Shown piece by piece: positions 23,539 to 28,668 of a stretch of 28,668 nt of DNA. A program made the position numbers and the translations under genes. This stretch comes from a virus. Position 1 is the stretch's first letter, and every line of letters starts with the position of its first letter. The notes beneath the pieces were generated by a model. That model did not search any database, had not been told where the DNA came from, and saw only the letters and a list, made by a program, of their open reading frames with translations. The stretch covers positions 1 to 28,668 of the IMG/VR virus record IMGVR_UViG_3300044591_001731; one strand, 5' to 3'.

Positions 23539-25500
23539 ATGCCACTCGAAGCTTACAGCCCCGGAACAGTTACTGTTGAACTCGGCTCTGATCCATCGAC
23601 GACATTAGTTGTTGAACTCGGAACGCCTGGTCCGCAGGGTCAGCAAGGTGAACCCGGTCAAAACGGCACAAACGGAACAAACGGCGTAGGTGTTCCTGTC
23701 GGTGGCAGTGCTGGACAGGTTTTGGCTAAAATTGACGGAACGAATTATAACACTGAATGGGTAACTAAAAACGGCGGAGTGTGGGGACAGATTACAGGGA
23801 CATTGAGCAATCAGACGGATTTGCAGAATGCGTTGAATGCCAAATATGATGCGAGCAATCCTGCGAATTATGTGACATCTTCGGATTTATCTACTGCGTT
23901 GTCATTGAAATACGACGCCTCGAATCCCTCTGGGTATATTACTGTTTCGGCGTTGTCTCCGTATTTGTTATCGAGCACCGCTGCGAGCACCTATCTAACA
24001 CAAGCGAACGCCTCTTCTACATATCTTACGCAGTCTAACGCGTCATCGACCTATCTTACTCAAGCGAACGCCTCATCGACCTATCTGACAATTTCCTCCG
24101 CCTCGGCGACTTACTTCCCGAAGCCAACAGGCACATCGGCTCAATACATCGACGGCAGTGGTGCGTTGCAGACCTTCCCGACAGTCATTGCGGCTGGGAA
24201 GATGGTCACTTCAGTAAGAAATAACACAGGTGCTACTTTAACCAAGGGAACGGTTGTTTATATCAACGGAGCGACAGGCAATAAGCCCACGGTCGCAAAG
24301 GCACAGGCAAATACCGAAGTTACATCCAAGGCAACCTTTGCTTTCGTTGAAGCAGACATCGCTAACAACGCAGACGGAAATGTCGTTCAAATTGGACTGC
24401 TCGAAAATTTAGACACACAAGGATTCGCAGATGGCACGCTGATTTATCTATCACCGACTGTTGCTGGTGGCTGGACTTCTACGCAACCCTTTAGCCCGAA
24501 TCATTATACGGCTCTCGGGACGGTCATTCGAGGAAATCATCCTACGCAAGGAAGCGTGCAGGTGAGAATCAATAATGGATTCCAGCTCGATGAAATGTCG
24601 GATGTCGGAGCAGTGAGCCCGACGAATAACAATGTTTTAACTTGGAGCGCAGCGACCTCGCAGTGGCTTGATAAGTCTATTTCGACGATTCTTGGATTCA
24701 CTCCTGCGGATGATAGTTTAGTTTTGAAGAAAGCGAGCAACTTGAGCGATCTCCAGAGTGCATCGACGGCTCGTGGAAATCTCGGATTGGATTATGCGAC
24801 TACTGCACAAACGATTGCTGGCGTTTCTTCAACGACTGTTGTTTCCCCTGCTACGGCTAAATCCTTACGCTATACGCAGAGTGGGTCGGAGATTGATTTA
24901 ACGCCTTACTCTTGGCTTTCGACTTTCTCGACTTGGACAGGAACAAGAAATCGACTTAATTTTCCTATCAATGGAAATGGTTCAACGGCTATTGGAAGTG
25001 GTTATTGGAGTATTGAAAATCAGTTTGCTTTGTTAGGTGGTGTTTTTAATGTTGGAATGGATTGGTCAAAGCGAGTTTCACTTCTTGGTAGGTTTGCTCT
25101 AAATCAGTCAGTTGCTACAAATAACAATATATTTAGATATACGCTTGGAAAAGGTGGGGGTTCTATTGGTGATTTAACTGTAATGGGAATCGGTGTGCGT
25201 TGTCTTTACGGACAAGCACTTGAAATCCAATGCCACAACGGAACTACCTTAACTAATTTTACTACTTCGTTCACTCCGACATTTAATAACACAATATTTG
25301 AAGTGAAAGTTGAATCAGATGGAGCAGGTAATTGCACTTGCTTCGTGAATGGTAATCAGGTCGGAACGACAACAGGTGCTCCGACAGGACAATCATTTGC
25401 AAATCGTCATTCGACTGTATTTGAACTATCATCTGCAACAACAAACACAAATGCACCATATGCATATGGAAGTGCCTTTAAAGTAAATTACGGCTACTAA
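23539..25500 (+). CDS. Tail fibre with collagen-like segment and receptor-binding C-terminus
   Basis: This 653-residue protein has a beta N-terminus and a Gly-X-Y collagen-like run (GPQGQQGEPGQNGTNGTNG, about 31-49). Fibre repeats follow (NPANYVTSSDLSTAL, NPSGYITVSAL and five copies of ASSTYLTQAN-like 10-mers, about 148-193), then a conserved fibre domain (TLTKGTVVYINGATG to near 350). The C-terminal part of about 190 residues looks like a LamG/concanavalin-type fold. Such proteins trimerise and bind the host surface. The last part (24940-25500) is more AT-rich, suggesting exchange of the receptor-binding tip. Confidence 0.87.
   Translation: MPLEAYSPGTVTVELGSDPSTTLVVELGTPGPQGQQGEPGQNGTNGTNGVGVPVGGSAGQVLAKIDGTNYNTEWVTKNGGVWGQITGTLSNQTDLQNALNAKYDASNPANYVTSSDLSTALSLKYDASNPSGYITVSALSPYLLSSTAASTYLTQANASSTYLTQSNASSTYLTQANASSTYLTISSASATYFPKPTGTSAQYIDGSGALQTFPTVIAAGKMVTSVRNNTGATLTKGTVVYINGATGNKPTVAKAQANTEVTSKATFAFVEADIANNADGNVVQIGLLENLDTQGFADGTLIYLSPTVAGGWTSTQPFSPNHYTALGTVIRGNHPTQGSVQVRINNGFQLDEMSDVGAVSPTNNNVLTWSAATSQWLDKSISTILGFTPADDSLVLKKASNLSDLQSASTARGNLGLDYATTAQTIAGVSSTTVVSPATAKSLRYTQSGSEIDLTPYSWLSTFSTWTGTRNRLNFPINGNGSTAIGSGYWSIENQFALLGGVFNVGMDWSKRVSLLGRFALNQSVATNNNIFRYTLGKGGGSIGDLTVMGIGVRCLYGQALEIQCHNGTTLTNFTTSFTPTFNNTIFEVKVESDGAGNCTCFVNGNQVGTTTGAPTGQSFANRHSTVFELSSATTNTNAPYAYGSAFKVNYGY
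23980..24117 (+). repeat. 30-bp tandem repeats in the tail fibre gene
   Basis: Four full 30-base units (23980-24009, 24010-24039, 24040-24069, 24070-24099) and a fifth partial unit encode AASTYLTQAN, ASSTYLTQSN, ASSTYLTQAN, ASSTYLTISS and ASATYF. Synonymous differences between units show they are not brand-new. They lengthen the fibre shaft. Confidence 0.9.
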
Positions 25501-25513
25501 AAATACTAATTTT

Positions 25514-25723
25514 ATGTTCACTTATAGAATCACATTTATAATCGGCAAACTCGACGCTAACGCTAACCCTCCTGCGTTCCTTCCTGTCATCTTCCCTGCC
25601 TTCAACGGCGAACCTGTGACGCTGTGCGAGCAATACTGCGATGTCACCTTCTCCGAACCGCAAACCCCTGTCTCAATCAGTCCGCTTATCAAGGTGGAAT
25701 TAGTAACTGAAGGGTCTAATTAA
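25514..25723 (+). CDS. Small hypothetical protein after the fibre
   Basis: This 69-residue protein starts after ATACTAATTTTATG. It is beta-rich with several Pro (ANANPPAFLPVIFPAFNGEP) and two Cys (LCEQYC). Possible fibre-associated or chaperone role from position; the family is unknown. Its stop codon lies one base before the next start. Confidence 0.62.
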   Translation: MFTYRITFIIGKLDANANPPAFLPVIFPAFNGEPVTLCEQYCDVTFSEPQTPVSISPLIKVELVTEGSN

Positions 25724-25724
25724 A

Positions 25725-25904
25725 ATGATTATCTTCCTCATCGCCTTCTTACTCGGTATCGTCGCTGGTGTTTTGATTTTCCGCAACAATCACAAAAAAA
25801 TCGAAAACAAGCTCACCGATGCAGAGCAAGAAGCCCAACGCCTAAAGAAAGCAGGACGCTATTTGTTGGATGTCCTCAAGGGCAGAGATTCGGACAAGAA
25901 ATAA
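25725..25904 (+). CDS. Small membrane protein with N-terminal anchor
   Basis: This 59-residue protein has one N-terminal membrane helix (MIIFLIAFLLGIVAGVLIF, residues 1-19) and then a charged helical part (HKKIENKLTDAEQEAQRLKK). This is the layout of an i-spanin-like or small holin-type protein. It is packed tightly: one base after the previous stop and two bases before the next start. The lipoprotein encoded next door could be its outer-membrane partner. Function is inferred from layout only. Confidence 0.68.
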   Translation: MIIFLIAFLLGIVAGVLIFRNNHKKIENKLTDAEQEAQRLKKAGRYLLDVLKGRDSDKK

Positions 25905-25906
25905 AA

Positions 25907-26356
25907 ATGAAACACCTCTGGGCATATCTTTGTTTTCTGCTATGCGGATGCGTAAGCCCAAAGATTCCATCGGGCAACCTGCCTGTCATTCCATCCAAGG
26001 CGACCGACATCATAAACGCAGTAAGCCCAGCAGTCAGCCAGAGTGCTATCCACGTCGATCCATCATCGGGGAATCTGCTCTACACCTACGCCGGTGTCGG
26101 TTTATTTATCCTCGGAGCATTAACCTCGGCTTTCTGGGATAAGAAAAGCGGTCTGATTCTAATTCTGTGCGGGGTATTCGCTGGTGCTGTCCCTTTCGTC
26201 ATCAATTCAACCTACTTTGCTTGGATTTCCGCTGGAACTTTGCTATCGCTGGCTGTGTGTGGTGTGTGGTGGGTTCGCTGGAAAGTGAAGCACGAGGCCG
26301 ACCAAGAGGAACAAGAGGACAACCAAACCAATTCACCCGATGCCCAGAAAAAATAA
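25907..26356 (+). CDS. Predicted lipoprotein with three membrane helices (lysis region)
   Basis: This 149-residue protein has a signal peptide with a lipobox (residues 12-15, LCGC; lipidated Cys15 expected). Three hydrophobic segments follow (about 59-77, 82-100 and 103-122) and then a charged acidic tail (EADQEEQEDNQ). The mix of lipid anchor and several membrane helices is unusual. In this location a holin or spanin-related role is likely, but I do not recognise the family. Its last 17 bases overlap the next gene. Confidence 0.68.
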   Translation: MKHLWAYLCFLLCGCVSPKIPSGNLPVIPSKATDIINAVSPAVSQSAIHVDPSSGNLLYTYAGVGLFILGALTSAFWDKKSGLILILCGVFAGAVPFVINSTYFAWISAGTLLSLAVCGVWWVRWKVKHEADQEEQEDNQTNSPDAQKK

Positions 26357-26633
26357 AAAAGTCGCTCAAGTCGTCGTGCGAAAACTCGGCAAAGAAAGAG
26401 CGTGGGGACAGTGCTGGCACGATGACAAAAAACCGCTCATCGAAATCGACCCGCGTCTCGGTGCAAAGCGAGCGTTAGAAGTGCTATGCCATGAACAACT
26501 GCATTTGTCTTTGCCTGACCTCTCCGAGAAACAAATCGACCGCCTCGGCAAGGAAGTCAGCGAAATCCTGTGGCGTCAAAATTACCGAAAAGTGCTCCTT
26601 GATAAGCACAGCGTTCCAACCAAAATTTCTTAA
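26340..26633 (+). CDS. HExxH putative zinc metalloprotein
   Basis: This is a 97-residue protein with VLCHEQLHLSLPDLSEKQI. His51-Glu52-x-x-His55 is the zincin motif, and Asp60 or Glu63 just after could be a further ligand. Proteins of this size and pattern ('HE.lH...pdlsE..v..la.ei...lw') are common but uncharacterised in phages. The basic N-terminus (MPRKNKKVAQVVVRK) has no signal peptide, so it should stay in the cytoplasm. It is placed within the lysis region and overlaps the lipoprotein gene. Peptidase activity is inferred. Confidence 0.72.
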   Translation: MPRKNKKVAQVVVRKLGKERAWGQCWHDDKKPLIEIDPRLGAKRALEVLCHEQLHLSLPDLSEKQIDRLGKEVSEILWRQNYRKVLLDKHSVPTKIS

Positions 26634-26642
26634 TCGTTTCCA

Positions 26643-26864
26643 ATGAACTTATCCGTTGAACAACTTTCGTCTATAGTCAGCATCCTCGGTGCAGTCGCTG
26701 CATGGGCTGTTATACCTTATCGGGTCAATCAGCTCGAGAGACGGCTGGACAGATTGGAATCGAGTGAGCGAGAATTTGCTACCCGGATGGCGAGCATCGA
26801 GACGGAACTGCGTATTACTCGCCATACTGTCGAAAAGATAGCGGACAAGTTGGAAGTTAGTTAA
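26643..26864 (+). CDS. Small membrane-anchored coiled-coil protein (holin or spanin-like)
   Basis: This 73-residue protein has one N-terminal hydrophobic segment (about 8-26, LSSIVSILGAVAAWAVIPY) followed by a long heptad coiled coil (VNQLERRLDRLESSEREF ... ITRHTVEKIADKL). The plan matches phage holin-like/hemolysin XhlA-type proteins, and also i-spanins. It is the last gene of the virion/lysis arc before a 253-base non-coding region. Confidence 0.68.
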   Translation: MNLSVEQLSSIVSILGAVAAWAVIPYRVNQLERRLDRLESSEREFATRMASIETELRITRHTVEKIADKLEVS

Positions 26865-27117
26865 TAGCCCGCAGACCCTAAAATGGGGTTACCTGTCGAG
26901 GGGGGTATCTATTTTAAGGGGTATCCTACCTACCCCTATTCAATCAAAACGGCTCTAATGGCTCGCCAGAGGGGTGTATCGAGATGCCTGCTTTAGGGTG
27001 AAGTTGGCAATAAAGGAACAGGCAACCCCTGTATACCCCTATAGTCAAAAAACCTGACTCAGGTATTGACACAGGTTGGTCAAGGACTTTGACTGACGGA
27101 GTAATCAAAACACTCCT
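26865..27117. promoter_or_regulatory. Structured non-coding region between the two arcs; candidate promoter, ncRNA or origin
   Basis: This stretch of about 253 bases is full of inverted G/C runs: ACCCTA/TGGGGT (26875-26889), AGGGGTA/TACCCCT (26917-26923 with 26931-26937), nested AGGGGT/ACCCCT (26970-26975 with 27025-27030) around TGCCTG/CAGGCA (26985-26990 with 27019-27024), and the palindrome ACCTGA-C-TCAGGT (27052-27064). TTGACA at 27066-27071 could be a -35 box but has no good -10. It shares TACCTACCCCTA plus ATCAAAACG with 9988-10016. The only ATG frame here is 37 codons and unconvincing. Confidence 0.55.
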
Positions 27118-27537
27118 ATGAAAAAATCCTCCTCCTCATCCAACATTAACACCGCAGTTTCTTCTGGGATTGCTAAACTGTGCTCCGATCTCATCGACGC
27201 TCGTAATAAATTCCTTCGACTCGAGGAAGCATTTTATGATGCCAATGATAACCTCTCAAAGACTCGCTGGAAGGAAAGCGACGGCGACGCCACGCACGAA
27301 GACGTCATCGATGCTGAGAACCAAATGGATTTCGCCCTGAACGAAATGTATAAAGCAAAGGCTCGGTTCAAATCAGCTCTCGACGAATACCGCGAGGGAA
27401 CGAATCACCTCTACGCAATGCGTTCAACGGAGCAAGGTGACCTAATCCGCGAGGCTGTTTCATCGTTGGCTAATTATAACAGCGAGATGCTGAGTGCTAT
27501 TGTTAAGAATTTTAAGAATTCAAAAAAATCTAAATAA
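27118..27537 (+). CDS. Hypothetical helical protein, first gene of the early arc
   Basis: This 139-residue protein has a Ser/Lys-rich start (MKKSSSSSN), then is almost wholly helical with Asp/Glu and Lys/Arg alternation (RNKFLRLEEAFYDANDNLSK, DAENQMDFALNEMYKAKARF) and ends in a Lys/Ser/Asn tail. As the first gene after the non-coding region it is probably the first transcribed. No family is recognised. The leader is AATCAAAACACTCCTATG. Confidence 0.68.
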   Translation: MKKSSSSSNINTAVSSGIAKLCSDLIDARNKFLRLEEAFYDANDNLSKTRWKESDGDATHEDVIDAENQMDFALNEMYKAKARFKSALDEYREGTNHLYAMRSTEQGDLIREAVSSLANYNSEMLSAIVKNFKNSKKSK

Positions 27538-27559
27538 CCTCTAACCTCTTCACAAAACC

Positions 27560-27925
27560 ATGAAAACCACAACCACCGCATCCCTCACCACCTCATCCGC
27601 CTTCCGCGATTTATTCAAGCACCACAAGCCTGACCTCCGGAACGCTCATATCGCTGTGCTCCGCCGATTGGACTACGAGATTTACTACATCAACGACCGC
27701 ATCCTGCATAGAGACGTGACTGCTGACTACGCTTTCCGAAAGGTCAAAATGCTCCTGCAAGAGGCTAAATCGGCACTTGAGGCAGTCGGTTGTGTCCAAG
27801 TTGTGCTCGATGCTTTCCAGAACACAGACGCAACGGTCGGTCGGTCGTATTGCTATCGATTCAAGGATTCCAGCCTTACCTTCACCGGAAAATCGACTCC
27901 TAAATACGTGCAGGGAATTGCGTAA
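27560..27925 (+). CDS. Hypothetical protein
   Basis: This 121-residue protein has a Thr/Ser-rich N-terminus, a helical body (IAVLRRLDYEIYYINDRIL, AFRKVKMLLQEAKSALEAVG) and a short basic/beta C-terminus. No motif is recognised. A perfect 12-bp tandem duplication covers its stop codon, so the gene end has recently changed or can tolerate change. It is linked to the helical gene upstream by 22 bases. Confidence 0.66.
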   Translation: MKTTTTASLTTSSAFRDLFKHHKPDLRNAHIAVLRRLDYEIYYINDRILHRDVTADYAFRKVKMLLQEAKSALEAVGCVQVVLDAFQNTDATVGRSYCYRFKDSSLTFTGKSTPKYVQGIA

Positions 27926-27937
27926 GGAATTGCGTAA
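27914..27937. repeat. Perfect 12-bp tandem duplication at a stop codon
   Basis: GGAATTGCGTAA occurs at 27914-27925 and again at 27926-27937. The unit contains the TAA stop of the gene ending at 27925, so the stop is duplicated in frame. It is likely a replication-slippage product. Confidence 0.9.
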
Positions 27938-27958
27938 CGAACAAACCAACAAAACCCT

Positions 27959-28450
27959 ATGAGCTTCACATCAATTATCTGTTCAGTGCTTCTGGCTGGT
28001 TATGTGCACGCTGAAGAGGACACTCGAATCCTTGAGGCAATCGCATCGCAGGAGACTGCTGGCATTAAGAACGATTACGCGGCGGTCGGTGATAAAGGGA
28101 AAGCCAGAGGACGCTACGGCATACATCGCAGTGCTTGGGTGCAGGGCTCTATGCAACTGCTCAGAGAAGGAAAGCAGGCTTATTCCTACGAGCAATGGAA
28201 ATACCCTATCGCTCAAGACCAAACGGCTCTGGCTCTCATCAGGCACATCAGGGAACGCCTGAAGGCAAATGGACAGAAGCCAAGTCCCGCTCTGATTGCT
28301 CTTGTCTGGAACAAGGGTATGCGGAAAGCACTATTGACGAATTTCCGCCTTAACGGCTATGCTCATCGAGTGCAGAATCTCTGCGATTCAAGTGCCGATG
28401 CAAACTCCCGAAAACTCTCCACAGCCAAACCACAGGCTAAAACAAAGTGA
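27959..28450 (+). CDS. Exported peptidoglycan hydrolase, lytic transglycosylase/lysozyme-like
   Basis: This 163-residue protein has a signal-peptide-like start (hydrophobic SIICSVLLAGY, likely cleavage after HA at 17-18). A lysozyme-like domain follows: ILEAIASQETAG (24-35, Glu32 as candidate catalytic acid), then GKARGRYGIHRSAW (47-60) matching the 'G..G.yqi....w' region of goose-type or SLT folds, and later LIALVWNKGMRKAL. A Sec-exported endolysin would reach peptidoglycan without a large holin pore. The C-terminus (KPQAKTK) is basic. Its last 53 bases overlap the endonuclease VII gene. Confidence 0.75.
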   Translation: MSFTSIICSVLLAGYVHAEEDTRILEAIASQETAGIKNDYAAVGDKGKARGRYGIHRSAWVQGSMQLLREGKQAYSYEQWKYPIAQDQTALALIRHIRERLKANGQKPSPALIALVWNKGMRKALLTNFRLNGYAHRVQNLCDSSADANSRKLSTAKPQAKTK

Positions 28451-28668
28451 AATCTCTGCCTGCCGAAAACTCACTGCGCACCTGCAGGGGAATAAATGTG
28501 CCATCTGTGAAATCGACCTCAACTGCGTCGTTGCCTGTCTCGACCACGATCACCGCAGCGGACGCATCCGAGGAGTGCTGTGCAATAACTGCAACGGAAT
28601 CGAGGGTAAAATCTACAATCTCAGTAACCGCGGTAAGCGAACCGGAACGACTGAATCGTATCTCCGCA
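28398..28668 (+). CDS. Recombination endonuclease VII, N-terminal part (continues at 3-227)
   Basis: The gene begins at ATG 28398, inside the end of the hydrolase gene in another frame, and crosses the contig join to stop at 225-227 (133 residues). It shows KCAIC (zinc pair Cys34, Cys37), then CLDHDHRSGRIRGVLCNNCN, with the catalytic LDHDH (48-52) and the second zinc pair Cys62, Cys65 followed by Asn66. This is the His-Me finger endonuclease VII pattern. It cuts Holliday junctions, mismatches and branches in replicated DNA so that it can be packaged. Confidence 0.9.
   Translation, partial: MQTPENSPQPNHRLKQSEISACRKLTAHLQGNKCAICEIDLNCVVACLDHDHRSGRIRGVLCNNCNGIEGKIYNLSNRGKRTGTTESYLR
28573..28668. 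repeat. Terminal direct repeat, right copy
   Basis: These bases equal positions 1-96. Removing one copy gives a 28,572-bp circle in which the endonuclease VII frame is continuous (28575 continues as position 3). Confidence 0.93.

Noticed and set aside
26883-26996. A 37-codon ATG frame in the spacer
   Set aside because: It is very short, overlaps several inverted repeats and has no start context like other genes here.
27066-27071. TTGACA as a sigma-70 promoter for the early arc
   Set aside because: No acceptable -10 box lies 16-18 bases downstream, and the host's promoter pattern is unknown, so I did not list it as a promoter on its own.
1-28668. CRISPR array, tRNA genes, integrase, attachment sites or insertion sequences
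   Set aside because: The only direct repeats are short arrays without spacers; no cloverleaf, integrase motif or transposase motif was found by eye. A dedicated tRNA scan was not possible.

Overview
This window is a complete or nearly complete genome of a small tailed double-stranded DNA phage with a siphovirus-type tail. The last 96 bases (28573-28668) repeat the first 96, and an endonuclease VII gene runs intact across the join, so the molecule is circular as assembled, with a unit length of 28,572 bp. Every gene I can support lies on the + strand. I see no integrase, excisionase, repressor or partition gene, so a strictly lytic life is the simplest reading. I also see no DNA polymerase, primase, RNA polymerase or tRNA gene, so host replication and expression machinery is probably used.

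Layout as a circle: two larger non-coding regions (9861-10108 and 26865-27117) divide the genome into two arcs. Arc A (10109-26864) is the virion and lysis arc: terminase small and large subunits, gpW-like connector, lambda-type portal, S49 protease, scaffold, major capsid protein, head-tail joining proteins, tail terminator, tail tube, chaperone-like protein, a short tape measure, distal tail proteins, a collagen-like tail fibre and membrane or lysis proteins. Arc B (27118-28572, continuing 1-9860) is the DNA metabolism arc: two unknown proteins, an exported peptidoglycan hydrolase, endonuclease VII, an ERF annealing protein, several small accessory genes, a RecE/DUF3799-type exonuclease, an SSB-like protein, a deoxynucleotide monophosphate kinase, a metallophosphoesterase, a DnaB/RepA-type helicase, a sigma/HTH-like protein and an HNH nuclease. 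The two dividing regions share a composite motif (TACCTACCCCTA followed closely by ATCAAAACG), which suggests they are matching control or origin elements.

Host: start codons are usually preceded by A/T/C-rich leaders such as TAACTAAC..ATG or CTATCTATG rather than a Shine-Dalgarno sequence. That fits hosts with weak use of Shine-Dalgarno sequences, such as Bacteroidota and some Verrucomicrobiota. The lambda-like head module together with a tail-terminator/chaperone style I associate with Verrucomicrobia prophages makes Verrucomicrobiota my leading but low-confidence guess.

The base composition is moderate, but several accessory genes (1891-2467, 3128-3340, 9336-9860) are far more AT-rich than their neighbours and look like recent insertions. 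The most interesting items are the paired dividing regions, the 13-bp iteron-like array beside the helicase gene, the complete annealase/exonuclease/SSB set with a separate resolvase, the HExxH protein in the lysis region, and a poly-A site at the end of the chaperone gene where a +1 shift would run straight into the tape measure.
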